NCBI RefSeq assembly: GCF_013408655.1
Contig: NZ_JACCBP010000001.1
Coordinates: 1,798,001-1,862,000 of the forward strand
Source: Pigmentiphaga litoralis
GTDB lineage: Bacteria > Pseudomonadota > Gammaproteobacteria > Burkholderiales > Burkholderiaceae_B
Length of the DNA stretch: 64,000 bases
Direction: 5' to 3'
Numbering within the stretch: the stretch's first letter is position 1; every line of letters starts with the position of its first letter. The translations under genes and the position numbers were made by a program. The notes beneath the pieces are model-generated. The model was given only the letters and a program-made list of their open reading frames with translations, did not search any database and had not been told where the DNA came from. This document shows positions 22,309 to 33,457 of this stretch, piece after piece.

Positions 22309-25300
22309 GGCGATCCTCGGAAGCAGTCGGGGTGAGGCGTTGCGCCAATTGGTCAAGGCCTCGCAGCGGGATGCAGATCCAGGTCGGACGGTTGGCCGCT
22401 TCGTAGCAGATCTCGTAGGCCGCCTTTTCGATCAGGAACAGATCGAGCAGTGCGGATTCTGCGCTGCCTTCATACCACTTGTTCTCGGCCAGCACCGCAA
22501 CCTGGCGGTAGCCGTCCAGGAAAGCGGCGGACGCCTGCTCGCGGAAGCGGGCCAGCAGCAGGTCTTTCTTCTGCTTGCCACTGGTGGCCTGCACCGACGG
22601 GGCCGTCCCCAGCACCTGCGCTTCGGGCGCGGTGCTCATGGCGGCGGCGGCATAGTCGAACGATCGCAGCAGGCCGGCCACGTCACGCAGCGGGCTGGTC
22701 TTGCGGCGGCGTTCTTCCAGCGACCGGGCCGGTTCGCCTTCAAAGTCGATCAGGTAGGCATCGCTTTGCGCGACCAGCACCTGACCCAGGTGGAAGTCAC
22801 CATGGGTGCGGGTGCGCAGCGCGCCCAGGCCACGTTTGGCCAGACCGGCCACGCCGGCCAGCACTTCCTTGCGGCGGGCGACCAGGGCCTTGGCCGTGCC
22901 TTCGGTGGCGCCGTCGGTCCACTGGGTGTTGGCGGCCAGCTGATCGAAGGCGCGATTCAACATCGCGGTGACTTCGTCGGTCCACTGCGCCACGTCGGCT
23001 TCGGAAGCGGGCTCGGGCGAGAACGCTTCGTCGTCGGTGGGGCGCGAGAACGCGGCATGCAATTCGGCCAGACGCTTGCCCATGATGCCGGCAAAGGCCG
23101 CATAGCCCAGCAGTTCCTGGTCGTAGTCTTCCAGGCTTTCGTCGGTCAGCACGGCGTTGTCCAGCGCCTTCGATAGATAGGCCATGGTCCAGGCCCAGGC
23201 ATCACCCTGGTTGGTCACGTACTTCTGCAGCAGACCCAGGGTATGCGGCGTGCCGTCTTCGTCCACGCGCACCACTTCGCCCATCAGCGACGCAATGTTC
23301 TCGAAGCCCAGCGACGTCAGGTAGCGCGTGATTTCCGCTTCGGGATGGATGCCCGGCGTAACACGGCGGACCAGCTTGAACACCGCCGTCGAATCAATGA
23401 TCAGCGAGCTGTTCGACTGTTCGGCCGACAGCCAGCGCACTTGCGTGTCGGCATTGACGGTCAGGTCTTCCAGGCCGGCCTGACGCACGAACTTGATCGT
23501 GGTCTTGCCGCCGTTGTCGGCGCCTACCGGGCTGGCCAGCTCGGCGCTGCCCATGATGCCTTCGACCATGGCGAGTGCAAATTCGCGCTGGCTGAACGCG
23601 TCGGTGACCATGCCCACCAGCGACGTGCGGCGGACGCGGGCCAGGGCCAGTTGCAGCGGCAGGCCTTCCAGGTTTTCGACCCACAGCAGCGCCAGCGGCA
23701 AGGCGTAGCGTTCCTTGCGCGAGCCCAGATCGACTTCGATCTCGGCCATGTACAGTTCCTGCTCGCGGTTGGGCAGGCGCGCACCGTAGACGATAGTTGC
23801 GGATTGCACCTTTTCGTCTTTCGAGGCGAACCAGCGGCGGCGGCGCAGATACGTGGGCAGCGCTTCGTGGTCCAGCGTGCGGCGCGAGCTTTCCATCAGC
23901 TGGTAGCCCGTCTTGCCGCGGATCACCAGCGTGTGGAATTCCATCTGCTGTTCGGCCGCAGCCGCATGCCACGACGGCGGCGATGCGGTGGCGCTGAGCG
24001 AGAACCAGTAGAAGCCGTAAGGCGGCAGGGTCAGCAGATAGGTCAGCTTGCCGATGGCCGGGAAGGTGTTGCCACCCGTCAGTTCGACCGGCACGCGGCC
24101 TTCGAATTCGGCCAGGTCCAGCTCGACGGCCTGCGGGGCATGCGACAGGTTTGCCACGCACAGCAGTGTGTCGTCATTGTGCTCGCGCAGGTAGGCCAGG
24201 ATCTGGCGGTTGCCCGGATAGATGAAGCGCAACTTGCCGCGGCCAAACGCGTTGTACTCGCGGCGCTTGGCCAGCATGCGGCGCATCCAGTTCAACAGCG
24301 AATGCGGATCGCGCGCCTGGGATTCGACGTTGACGGCTTCGTAGCCGTACAAGGTGTCGCGCAGCGGCGGCAGCACCAGGCTTTGCGGGTCGGCGCGTGA
24401 AAAGCCGCCGTTGCGGTCGGGGGACCATTGCATTGGCGTACGCACCCCGTCCCGGTCGCCCAGGTGGATGTTGTCGCCCATGCCGATTTCATCGCCGTAG
24501 TAGATGACGGGGGTGCCCGGCATCGTCAGCAGCAGACTGTTCATCAGTTCGATACGGCGGCGGTCGCGTTCCAGCAACGGAGCCAGGCGGCGGCGGATAC
24601 CCAGGTTGATCCGCGCACGGCGGTCGGCCGCATACACGTTCCACAGGTAGTCACGCTCGCTGCTGGTCACCATTTCGAGCGTCAGCTCATCATGGTTGCG
24701 CAGGAAAATCGCCCACTGGCAGCCTTCCGGAATTTCCGGGGTCTGCCGCATGATGTCGGTGATCGGGAAGCGGTCTTCCCGCGCGATCGCCATGTACATG
24801 CGCGGCATCAGCGGGAAGTGGAAAGACATGTGGCATTCGTCGCCGGTGCCGAAGTATTCCTGCGCATCTTCCGGCCACTGATTGGCCTCGGCCAGCAGCA
24901 GCTTGCCTTCGTAGTGCTCGTCCAGGTCTTCGCGGATCTTGCGCAGAATGTCGTGCGTTTCAGGCAGGTTTTCGTTGTTCGTGCCTTCGCGTTCCACCAG
25001 GTAGGGCACGGCATCCAGACGCAGGCCGTCCACCCCCAGGTCCAGCCAGAAGTGCATGACCGACAGCACGGCCTTGAGCACTTGCGGGTTGTCGTAGTTC
25101 AAATCGGGCTGGTGCGAATAGAAGCGGTGCCAGAAGTAGGCGCCGGCCACCGGGTCCCACGTCCAGTTGGACTTTTCGGTGTCCAGGAAAATGATCCGGG
25201 TGCCCGAGTAGGCCTGGTCGGTATCCGACCACACGTAGAAGTTGCGGGCGGCCGATCCGGGCTTGGCGGCACGGGCGCGCTGGAACCAGGGATGCTGGTC

Positions 25301-25654
25301 CGACGTATGGTTCACCACCAGTTCGGTAATGATGCGCAGCCCGCGCTCGTGGGCAGCTGCAATGAACCGCCGGACGTCGGCCAGGGAACCGTAGTCTTCG
25401 TGCACATCGCGGTATTCGGCGATGTCGTAGCCGTCGTCACGCCGCGGCGACGGATAGAACGGCAGCAGCCAGATGGTGTCGACACCGAGTTCGACAATGT
25501 AGTCGAGCTTGGCCATCACCCCGGCAAAGTCCCCCACCCCGTCATTGTTCGCGTCAAAGAACGACTTGATGTGGAGCTGATAGATCACGGCGTCCTTGTA
25601 CCAGGACGGATCGCCCTGGTTGGCCGCGTGGATGAAACTTGAGCGCTTGTTCAT
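22295..25654 (-). CDS. treS: Fused trehalose synthase / maltokinase (TreS-Mak)
   Basis: This 1119-residue bifunctional protein joins two steps of the GlgE pathway. Residues 1-about 560 are a GH13 trehalose synthase that interconverts trehalose and maltose, with catalytic Asp214 ([10 protein letters not shown]), Glu256 ([12 protein letters not shown]) and Asp322 ([11 protein letters not shown]). Residues from about 590 to the end are a maltokinase of the Mak/Pep2 type, with [10 protein letters not shown] near residue 952 and the metal-binding LIDFEGEP near 970. The fused product should channel maltose straight to maltose-1-phosphate for GlgE, encoded just upstream. TreS-Pep2 fusions are known in other bacteria. 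A 66-base gap from glgE is the widest in the operon. Confidence 0.95.
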
Positions 25655-25720
25655 AGTTGTTTTCTCGTCGGTTGTCCGGGGCGTCGCGGGGGTGTCGCTC
25701 GGTGGGGCTTTACGGTTGCG

Positions 25721-28700
25721 TCAGCTCCTGACCGAGATACGCCACATCGCGAACGGCTGGCCCGGTTCCAATTGCACATATTGCCGCTTGCCATGCCAGG
25801 TGAAACGGTGCCCATGGAACAGGTCTTCCGCCTGCAGGGCGCCGTCATCGGGCTGGCCGAATTCCCACAGCGGCAGTTCGATCCATGCACCCTGGCTGGC
25901 GTACGGATCGAGGTTGATCACCACCAGCACGACGTTGTCGCGCTCGGGTGTCGCCTTGGTATAGGCGATCACCCTGTCGTTGCTGGCGGACTGAAAGGTA
26001 ATGCCCTTCTGGGTCTGCAAGGCCGGGTTGCTGCGGCGGATCTGATTCAGCTTGGTGATCTCGCCGATGATGTTGCCCGGACGGTTCCAGTCCCACGCAC
26101 GGATCTCGTATTTTTCCGAGTCCAGGTAGTCTTCCTTGCCCGGCACCGGCGTGGCTTCGCACAATTCGAACCCGCTATACATGCCCCACAGACCCGACAT
26201 GGTCGTGGCCAGTGCGGCGCGGATCAGATGCGCCGGCCGGCCGCCGGTCTGCAGGAAGCGCGGGTTGATATCTGGCGTGTTCACGAAGAAGTTCGGTCGG
26301 AACAGGTCGGACACGGGCGGTTGCGAAATCTCGACCAGGTAGTCGGTCAGTTCCTGCTTTTCATTGCGCCACGTGAAGTAGGTGTACGACTGCGAGAAGC
26401 CCAGCTTGGCAAGCCGATACATGACCTTCGGACGCGTGAACGCTTCCGATAGGAACAGGGCGTCGGGATAGCGGCCCTGCACTTCGGCAATCATCCATTC
26501 CCAGAAAGGCAAGGGCTTGGTGTGCGGGTTGTCGACACGGAAGGTGCGAACGCCCTCCTTGCACCAGAACAGCACCGCATCACGCAGCGCCATCCACAGA
26601 CCGGTCGATGCCGACTCGCGCGACCCGCGTGGGCCCGGCGCATAGAAGTCGACATTGACGATGTCTTCGTATTTCTTGGGGGGATTTTCGGCGTAACGGA
26701 TCGACCCGTCGGCACGGTAGGCGAACCATTCCGGATGATCGCGCAGCCACGGATGGTCGGGCGAGCACTGGATGGCAAAGTCCAGCGCCAGTTCCAGGCC
26801 GTGATCCTTGGCGGCCGACACCAGCTTGCGGAAGTCTTCCAGCGTGCCCAGTTCCGGATGGATGGCGTCGTGGCCACCTGCATCCGCACCGATGGCATAC
26901 GGGCTGCCCGGATCGTTGTCAGTAGCAACCAGGCTGTTGTTGCGGCCCTTGCGGTTCTTCTTGCCGATCGGATGGATGGGCGGGAAGTACAGCACGTCAA
27001 AGCCCATGTCGCGGATCGCGGGCAGGCGCTCGATCACGTCGTCAAACGTGCCATGGCGGTTCACGTCGCCGCTTTGCGAACGCGGGAACAGTTCGTACCA
27101 GCTGGCAAATGCCGCCGCCGGACGTTCCACGTTCACCGGCACTTCAAACTCGCCGCGCGACGCAAAGTGGCGAATGCCCAGCTTGCCGACCAGTTCACCG
27201 GTGCTGGCAGCAAGCAGATGCTGCAGTGCTTCGGTATCGGCGTCGTGCGTGATCGTGTCGACCAGCTGGCGCGCCTGCGTCAGCACATCGGCGTCCACCG
27301 CGCGTTCCGCTTCGGCTTCGGCCAGCATGGCGGCCAGCAGCTGACGGCCTTCGCGCAGTTCCAGCGACACGTCGATGCCGGCCGCGTGTTTCTTGGACAG
27401 CTCGTTGTAATAAGTCGCGAAGGTGTCGTACCAGGCTTCGATCACGAACACATGGCGCCCCACCCGTTCGGGGGTGAAGTCGGCCTGCCAGCGGTCATTG
27501 ACGATGAACGTCATGGGCACCCGCTGCCACACTTCGGTATCGGCCGCGCGCCACAGCAATGCGGCGGCCAGCTTGTCGTGGCCGTCCATGAAGATGTCGG
27601 CTTCGACATGGATGGGTTCGCCCAACGCGCGCTTCAGCGCAAAACGGCCCCCATCAATGACCGGGGTGACGCCTTCGATTGCAACACGCGGCGCTTCCAT
27701 GGCGGCTCCCAACACTTTCTTTTGTGAAAATCGCGTCGGCCGGTTCAGGGTGACGACCGGCGCCGTGCGGCGCGCGCGAAAGACAGCCACGCCTGCGGGT
27801 GGCAACGTGATGTCGGCGCCCGACAGCGGCGCGGAAATCGGCAGGCCGTCCACGGCCACCAGTTCGCTGTAGCCGCCTGGCAGGCGCGCGCGCAGCGTGG
27901 ACCACGACAACGTCGACGGGAAGGCGGTATCCGCATTGATCAGGACAGCCAGCCCCCCCGCGTCCTTGCGTTTGGGATCTTCAGGCGGACCCGGGCGCCA
28001 CAGCACGGTCACGGCCGCATCGGCGCCGGTCAGCACGCGCAGATCGGACGCCAGGGCGCCGCCCTGCTTGGCGATGAAGGCATTGGCGGCCTTGATCTCG
28101 CCGGCGATGTCGCCAGCGGTCTCGAGTTCGGTGTCTTCCATCGCGACCATCCAGCCCTCGCCCGCCATCGCGGCGGCCCACAGGGCGCGGCGGTACAGCG
28201 CCGGATCGGCGCCGGGGCTGACGGCTTCGTCGAAGGGGCTGCGCGGGAACGCGATCAACTGACCCAGGCCGGCCAGGCGGTCTCGCTCGGCGGCAAACCA
28301 GCCGGCGCGAAAATCCCACCAGGCCAGCGAGGTAAAGGCGGCATTGAAACCCGCGTCGCGCAGGCTGCCGACGCGGTCGGCCGGCACGCCCGGCGTCCAG
28401 GCCGCGAGGCGCACACCTGGTGCGCCCTGCGACAGACGCGCAAACAGCGTGCGCCAGTCGTCGGCCGGAAGACGGTGCGGAAGGTGGAAGCGCAGTCCGG
28501 TCACACCCGCTGCGGTCCAGGCGCCCAGCATGTCGGCCCAGCACTCAAGGCACGCCGCCGGCACACGGCCGTTCACGATCTGCACGTCGACCAGATTGCG
28601 CAGCGCGGGGGCCAGGCGGGGGTCCAGCGGACGATCGGCCAACGCCGAGCGATACCACTCGGGATGGGCGACGGCTAACGGGGATGTGGCGGGAAGTTCG

Positions 28701-28963
28701 CCAATGGACACATCGAGCCAAACCTGGAGACGCAACCGCTTGGCGGCAGACACCAGTTGTTCGATGGCCTGTTGCTGCTCGGCCTGGGGAGACAGGGTGT
28801 CCTCAGGCAGACCCAAGAGGACCTGCGAAAAGCCGAGACGCGCAGCGCGATCCAGTGCGCTCTTCCAGGCCGCTGTCAGCGACCCGTCCGATTGGGACAG
28901 CGGACCAATCCGCCGAGAGTGCACATAAAAAATCCTCGGCGGATCCATCCGTTGTTCCATCAT
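25721..28963 (-). CDS. glgE: Alpha-1,4-glucan:maltose-1-phosphate maltosyltransferase, long form
   Basis: This 1080-residue protein is the key enzyme of the GlgE pathway, adding maltosyl units from maltose-1-phosphate to the non-reducing end of glucan. The canonical enzyme occupies residues about 415-1080, with [13 protein letters not shown] (726-740), the nucleophile Asp811 in [10 protein letters not shown] and the acid Glu840 in [10 protein letters not shown]. Canonical GlgE proteins are about 650-700 residues. Here a 400-residue N-terminal extension precedes it, and residues about 35-240 read as a decayed copy of the catalytic barrel: LVSAAK at 70 and 715, HPEW at 100 and 743, LRFHLPH against FRVDNPH. 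In the copy His160 stands for Asp811 and Trp189 for Glu840, so it should be inactive. The ATG at 28963 shares one base with the glgA stop (TGATG) and has GGAAA upstream. Confidence 0.94.
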   Translation of the reverse strand: MMEQRMDPPRIFYVHSRRIGPLSQSDGSLTAAWKSALDRAARLGFSQVLLGLPEDTLSPQAEQQQAIEQLVSAAKRLRLQVWLDVSIGELPATSPLAVAHPEWYRSALADRPLDPRLAPALRNLVDVQIVNGRVPAACLECWADMLGAWTAAGVTGLRFHLPHRLPADDWRTLFARLSQGAPGVRLAAWTPGVPADRVGSLRDAGFNAAFTSLAWWDFRAGWFAAERDRLAGLGQLIAFPRSPFDEAVSPGADPALYRRALWAAAMAGEGWMVAMEDTELETAGDIAGEIKAANAFIAKQGGALASDLRVLTGADAAVTVLWRPGPPEDPKRKDAGGLAVLINADTAFPSTLSWSTLRARLPGGYSELVAVDGLPISAPLSGADITLPPAGVAVFRARRTAPVVTLNRPTRFSQKKVLGAAMEAPRVAIEGVTPVIDGGRFALKRALGEPIHVEADIFMDGHDKLAAALLWRAADTEVWQRVPMTFIVNDRWQADFTPERVGRHVFVIEAWYDTFATYYNELSKKHAAGIDVSLELREGRQLLAAMLAEAEAERAVDADVLTQARQLVDTITHDADTEALQHLLAASTGELVGKLGIRHFASRGEFEVPVNVERPAAAFASWYELFPRSQSGDVNRHGTFDDVIERLPAIRDMGFDVLYFPPIHPIGKKNRKGRNNSLVATDNDPGSPYAIGADAGGHDAIHPELGTLEDFRKLVSAAKDHGLELALDFAIQCSPDHPWLRDHPEWFAYRADGSIRYAENPPKKYEDIVNVDFYAPGPRGSRESASTGLWMALRDAVLFWCKEGVRTFRVDNPHTKPLPFWEWMIAEVQGRYPDALFLSEAFTRPKVMYRLAKLGFSQSYTYFTWRNEKQELTDYLVEISQPPVSDLFRPNFFVNTPDINPRFLQTGGRPAHLIRAALATTMSGLWGMYSGFELCEATPVPGKEDYLDSEKYEIRAWDWNRPGNIIGEITKLNQIRRSNPALQTQKGITFQSASNDRVIAYTKATPERDNVVLVVINLDPYASQGAWIELPLWEFGQPDDGALQAEDLFHGHRFTWHGKRQYVQLEPGQPFAMWRISVRS

Positions 28964-30525
28964 CAGGCGCGTTTCCTTTCAGAGACCAGGGCGGGTGCAA
29001 TCACAGGCGCTTCGCCAATCGCGGCTTCGGTGGTACGTCGCGTCACGATAGGCGCGGTCACCGGAGCGACCGGGGCCAGCGAGCGGTAGAGTTCAATGTA
29101 TTTGGCCGCGGACGATTCCCAACCGAAGTTGGTCGTCATGCCGTTCTTCTGCATGGCGGTCCAGGCCTGCGGATTGCGGTACAGCGACACGGCGCGTTCC
29201 ACTGCGGCCACCATCGCGTCCACGGTATCGCCATCGAACAGCACGCCGGTGGCGTCACCAATCGATGCGCCTTCGGCCAGCGGCGCGTCCTTGATCGTGT
29301 CGGCCAGCCCGCCGATGCGCGAGGCAACCGGGATCGTGCCGTACAGGATCGAGTAGATCGGCGTCAGGCCAAACGGTTCGAAACGGCTGCCATGCAGCAG
29401 GATGTCGGCGCCGGCGTGCAGCAGGTGGGCGCTGCGTTCGTCGTAGCCCACATTGATCGCAAAGCGGAACGGATAACGTTCCTGCAGGGCGCGCAACCCG
29501 TCTTCAATGTGCTTTTCACCGCAGCCCAGCACCGCGATCTGCATGCGGGGATGGGCGTCCAGCAGGCGCGGGAAGGCGTCGATCGTCAGATCGGCCATCT
29601 TTTGCGAGGTCAGGCGGCTGCCCATGACCATCAGCGGCGCTTCGGGATCGGTCGTCAGGCCGAACATCTGCTGCAGTTCGAGCTTGTTGCGGATCTTGCC
29701 GCGCATGTCCATTGCCGAGAAATGCGAGGTCAGGAAAGGATCGGTCGCCGGATCCCAGATATCGGAATCAATCCCGTTAGGAATGGCCGACAGGTCGTCC
29801 TTGCGGTGATTCAGGAGGCCATCGAGACCGTTGCCAAATTCCGGCGTCAGGATTTCCTTGGCGTAGGTGTCGCTGACCGTGGTGATACGGTCGGCGTAAC
29901 GCAGCCCTGCCTTCAGGAAACTCAGCTGACCCCAGAATTCCGCGCCATCGCTGCCACGATAGGAATGCGGAACGCCCAGGGCATCGGCGGTTTCCATGGG
30001 AAACACGCCCTGGAATGCCAGGTTATGAATGGTGATGATGCTTTTTGGACGCTTGATGCCGGCGGCATGCAGGAACAGCGGCGTCATGCCGGCGTGCCAG
30101 TCATGGGCGTGCACGATGTGCGGCACGCGGATGGGCGTCTCGCCGGTCGAAATACGCGTGGCAGCCTGGGCCAATGCGGCAAACCGCAGGGCGTTGTCGC
30201 CCCATTCGCGGCCGTCGGCGTCCAGATACGGGCTACCGTCGCGCACGTATAGCGCGTCGTTGCGCAGCAGCAGCACGGGCACTTCAAATTCAGTGATCCA
30301 TCCGGACATCACCGTTGCATCGCCGCCAATCAGTCCGGGCAGGCTAGCCACTTCCTTGAGATCGGTGGCGTGATCCAGCGCGCTTTGGTAGGCAGGCATC
30401 AGGATCGTTGCGTCAACCTGCGCTTCGCGCAGCGCACGGGCCAGGCCACTCACGGCATCGCCCAGACCACCGGTCTTGGCGAGAGGCAGCGCCTCGGAAG
30501 TTACTAGCAGGACTCTAGGCAACAA
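28963..30525 (-). CDS. glgA: Glycogen synthase GlgA
   Basis: This GT5-family enzyme of 520 residues elongates alpha-1,4-glucan from ADP-glucose. The ADP-glucose site motif [13 protein letters not shown] is at the N-terminus, HAHDWHAGM is in the N-domain and the [21 protein letters not shown] motif marks the C-domain. It is first in the operon. No ATG fits: the proposed start is TTG at 30525, with GGAG eight bases upstream (GGAGAAACATCTTG), giving [13 protein letters not shown] second TTG follows directly. No glgC is present in this window, so ADP-glucose would have to come from a gene elsewhere. A GlgM-like role making maltose-1-phosphate, as known in mycobacteria, cannot be excluded by sequence alone. 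Confidence 0.92.
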   Translation of the reverse strand: MLPRVLLVTSEALPLAKTGGLGDAVSGLARALREAQVDATILMPAYQSALDHATDLKEVASLPGLIGGDATVMSGWITEFEVPVLLLRNDALYVRDGSPYLDADGREWGDNALRFAALAQAATRISTGETPIRVPHIVHAHDWHAGMTPLFLHAAGIKRPKSIITIHNLAFQGVFPMETADALGVPHSYRGSDGAEFWGQLSFLKAGLRYADRITTVSDTYAKEILTPEFGNGLDGLLNHRKDDLSAIPNGIDSDIWDPATDPFLTSHFSAMDMRGKIRNKLELQQMFGLTTDPEAPLMVMGSRLTSQKMADLTIDAFPRLLDAHPRMQIAVLGCGEKHIEDGLRALQERYPFRFAINVGYDERSAHLLHAGADILLHGSRFEPFGLTPIYSILYGTIPVASRIGGLADTIKDAPLAEGASIGDATGVLFDGDTVDAMVAAVERAVSLYRNPQAWTAMQKNGMTTNFGWESSAAKYIELYRSLAPVAPVTAPIVTRRTTEAAIGEAPVIAPALVSERKRA

Positions 30526-30649
30526 GATGTTTCTCCGGAAAATCGCCTGACGATGGCAGCGTAGGGACAGCATTCGGTCTTCGAGGCCGTGCGTTCCTGC
30601 GCGTGTCGTGGTGCACCTGCACCATTTGCGTCGACTCCCCGGTCAAAAG

Positions 30650-30665
30650 TTACCCTGCAAGGTAA
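30650..30665. promoter_or_regulatory. Putative operator dyad upstream of glgA
   Basis: The sequence TTACCCTGCAAGGTAA is palindromic except for one mismatched pair (TTACC-C-TGCA-A-GGTAA). It lies 125 bases upstream of the glgA start. The core CTGCAA recurs at 30811 and 30846 on the plus strand and at 30793 on the minus strand. It is a good candidate for a repressor or activator site controlling the glucan operon; the protein is not known. Confidence 0.45.
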
Positions 30666-30968
30666 GACTTACACAGCCCGGGAAGGCTTTATGCGAGAAC
30701 GTCCGGCTTTCCAACTTCAATTGCAATATACGTGCCAGGTTTTCCCGTAGATATCATTCTTCCGGTTTAGGCCGTTTGATAAACCCTTGAATTTGCAGGG
30801 ATTGCTGCGCTGCAAAAGGATTTAGACCCCCACCATTTGTTGATCTGCAAGGGTTTCGCGCTCATCCACGAATGCAACCGGATGCGTCACGAATCTCACG
30901 CACCTTGGTCGTGAGAAACGCACGCGACCGTGAATGTGCGACGCGATGTTGCAGCGCAGCAAATTCAC

Positions 30969-30992
30969 GGATGAGCTGCCTGCTGCTCATCC
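30969..30992 (-). terminator. Hairpin after the PLD-VTT gene
   Basis: A perfect 8-bp stem GGATGAGC / GCTCATCC with an 8-base loop lies 13 bases after the stop of the minus-strand gene ending at 31006. On the minus strand it is followed by GTGAATTT, so the U tract is short. It probably limits read-through into the glgA promoter region. Confidence 0.45.
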
Positions 30993-31005
30993 ATGACGCC
31001 GCTTT

Positions 31006-33177
31006 TTACGACGCTGCCCGCAGCTTGCCAGCGCCCTTATTGTCCCGTGCCATGAACACCCGCTGCAGCACGATCGACACCACCACCAAGGCAACGGCAA
31101 CACCAGCCACCATGGCGAACGATTCCGGACTCGGGTCACGCATGGCCGACGCCACGTTATGGGCAAAGATGACGGTAATGACGATGCCGGGACCCATGCC
31201 GATCAGCGTGCCCAGCATGTAGTCCTTCACTTTGATCTGTGACGCCCCGGCAATCACATTCACCAGGGTGAAAGGCGCCACCGGCAAGAGGCGCAAGATG
31301 ATCATCGCCACCAATCCGCGCTTGGCGATCTGCTTGCTCATATTGTTGATGCGCGTGCCAGCCAGCTTGCGCACGGTGTCCCGGCCTAGCCAGCGGCCGA
31401 TCCAGTAGGTCACGATGGCGCTTAGCAGCGTTCCACCCAGGGCATACAGCCCGCCCATGGTGGCGCCAAAGACCACCCCGGTCACCACGATCAGTATCGT
31501 GATCGGGATCGAAAACAGCCCCGCCAGCACATAGCCGCCCATCACCACCAGCGGCGCACTGGGCAGATTGCTGAAACCGCGCGCCAACCGGGTCAGCGCA
31601 TTGACTTCCAGGTAGTCGGCCAGTGGCGTCCATTTCCAGATGACGGTCAGGGCGATGAAGAACAGCGCCAGGCCGCCCACGGCCAGGTAGCGTTTGCGTT
31701 TGGACGCGGCAGGTTCGACCGGGACGAACTGGCGAACCAGCGCGTCCGGCTCCAGCGGCTGTTCCGGCTCCAGCTGCGCAGAAGGCGGAATGCTCGCGTC
31801 CAGGGTTGCATCCACGGTGGGATCCAGCACGGCCAGCGTCCGGCCTTCACCCAGCAAGCTGTCGATCGTTTCCAGCAGGCGTTCGGGTGCCGCTTCGGCC
31901 AGCCGCGCTTCCGGACACCCCAGGTGTTCGGCCAGCAGGCAATTGCGCATGCGGGCAATCGCCTGGCGCACACGGGGCTCGCCACGTGACTCCAGGATGA
32001 TGCTGCACTCGCTGTCCAGCGACATCGACCGGTTGCTCAGGTTGGCCGAACCGACACAGAGCAGGTCGTCGTCAAAAATGGTCAGTTTGCTGTGGATGTT
32101 CAGGCTCTGGCCATTCGCGCCAGGCAGCTCGGCGCTGAACAGCCGGTAATGCCCGCCGCGGTCGGCCGCCATCATGCGGTGGTGCAGCCGGGCCCGCAGC
32201 ACCGACACGTTGGCCTCTTCCAGCCAGCCGCTGCCCGCCTTGCGCGACACGACCACGGTCTGGGGCGCGTCACCCGCGCCCAGCCGGTCGATCAGCGCCT
32301 GCCCCACCATATTGGATGTGAAGTATTGGCTTTCGATATAGATCGACCGCCGCGCCGCGGCAATCGCATCCAGGTGGAACTGCAGCAATTCCTGCACGCC
32401 CGGCCGCCCGGCGTGGGCCGGTTCCGTCCGCGCGATGCCCACGTGGACCTTTTCGATATCCGGCGGGTACGAATCGGGCCAGGGGTCCAGCGGCTGGCGC
32501 GGCGACGCGCGGCGCCGGCTGATGGTACGGCCGGTCGCCCGTCGCCACCGTTCGCGCACCAGTTCGCCCATCGCGCGCGCGGCCTTGCCATCAAACATGG
32601 CCTGCACGTCGTGCAGCGGGGCGTACTGGGTACCGTGCGAATCCTGGCGCAGCGGGGATTCCGGAATATGGTCGGACGTATCCCACCGGCCGCGCGTCAG
32701 GTCCATGCCGCCTACAAATGCCAGCGCGTCATCGACCACAATGATTTTCTGGTGATGCGCGCCGCCCAGCGGATGACGTCCATCCATGCCGAAGATGATC
32801 CGGCGATGCGCCTTCCAGCCCAGCTTGAATACCGGCCGCCATTCCCGCTCCATGGCATAGAGCATGGAAAAGTCCCAGCTCAGCACATAGATATGCAGCT
32901 GCGGATTCTGGTTCGCCGCCGCGTGCAGCAGCGCATTCAGCGATTCCGGATACCCGTCCCCTGCCCCGCCCGGCCGCAACCGCAGCTCGCTGTCGATATC
33001 CCAGCCAATGATGAACAGGGAGTGGCGCGCATTGATGATCGCTTCCCGCACTGCATGAAAAAAGGCATCGCCGTCAACGAGCAGGCGGAAGCGGTCGGCC
33101 TCTTCCACGCGCCAGCAATTGCGGTCGGGAATCAGCATCCGGGGTGCACTGTCGGAGACGGGAGGGGTGGCGGACAT
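31006..33177 (-). CDS. Phospholipase D family protein fused to a VTT (DedA-like) membrane domain
   Basis: This 723-residue fusion has a soluble N-terminal half with two PLD motifs (HHQKIIVVDDALAFVGG and IHSKLTIFDDDLLCVGSAN) and a C-terminal membrane half of about 220 residues. The membrane part carries the VTT/SNARE-associated signature GATMGGLYALGGTLLSAIVTYWIGRWLGRD, followed by RLLPVAPFTLVNVIAGAS, as in DedA/TMEM41 lipid scramblase-like proteins. It may make or remodel phospholipids such as cardiolipin at the membrane. Fusions of this layout occur in proteobacteria, but no precise reaction can be assigned. The frame is open to 33267; ATG 33177 was preferred because the residues before it look non-conserved, but no Shine-Dalgarno supports either. 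Confidence 0.82.
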   Translation of the reverse strand: MSATPPVSDSAPRMLIPDRNCWRVEEADRFRLLVDGDAFFHAVREAIINARHSLFIIGWDIDSELRLRPGGAGDGYPESLNALLHAAANQNPQLHIYVLSWDFSMLYAMEREWRPVFKLGWKAHRRIIFGMDGRHPLGGAHHQKIIVVDDALAFVGGMDLTRGRWDTSDHIPESPLRQDSHGTQYAPLHDVQAMFDGKAARAMGELVRERWRRATGRTISRRRASPRQPLDPWPDSYPPDIEKVHVGIARTEPAHAGRPGVQELLQFHLDAIAAARRSIYIESQYFTSNMVGQALIDRLGAGDAPQTVVVSRKAGSGWLEEANVSVLRARLHHRMMAADRGGHYRLFSAELPGANGQSLNIHSKLTIFDDDLLCVGSANLSNRSMSLDSECSIILESRGEPRVRQAIARMRNCLLAEHLGCPEARLAEAAPERLLETIDSLLGEGRTLAVLDPTVDATLDASIPPSAQLEPEQPLEPDALVRQFVPVEPAASKRKRYLAVGGLALFFIALTVIWKWTPLADYLEVNALTRLARGFSNLPSAPLVVMGGYVLAGLFSIPITILIVVTGVVFGATMGGLYALGGTLLSAIVTYWIGRWLGRDTVRKLAGTRINNMSKQIAKRGLVAMIILRLLPVAPFTLVNVIAGASQIKVKDYMLGTLIGMGPGIVITVIFAHNVASAMRDPSPESFAMVAGVAVALVVVSIVLQRVFMARDNKGAGKLRAAS

Positions 33178-33457
33178 ACGGGGCTCGATGGGATGGCGGC
33201 GAGGGCCAGAGGCCTTCTGACCACCTACTTTACGCGCTGCAACGGTCCAGCACCCCGAAACGCTCACCTTATGTCACAGCCCTAACAGAATTAGGCCTTG
33301 CGACACATCCCGGCCCGAATCCGCGGTTTTTGTGCGACGCCGCACCCTGGCCGCGCAAGGCGTCGGCGCGGACCTTCGGGTACATTGGCGCAAAGACGCC
33401 GCGCCCCTGGCGCGGTCCGAATCGACATGGCGCGGCTTTGTGCCGCGCACCGCCTGA

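Larger units (their letters stand above)
30526..31005. other. 480-base intergenic region upstream of glgA
   Basis: No gene is visible here. The part from about 30700 to 30860 is richer in A and T than its surroundings and should contain the glg operon promoter, although I could not fix a convincing -35/-10 pair. It holds a 16-base dyad at 30650-30665, four CTGCAA motifs between 30656 and 30851, inverted arms AAACCCTTG (30781) and CAAGGGTTT (30848), and a hairpin at 30969-30992. Confidence 0.6.

Noticed and set aside
30661..30760. Possible sigma-70 promoter for glgA (TTGAAG or TTGGAA with CATAAA on the minus strand)
   Set aside because: Spacing was 15 or 21 bases rather than about 17 and the boxes were weak, so no promoter was called.
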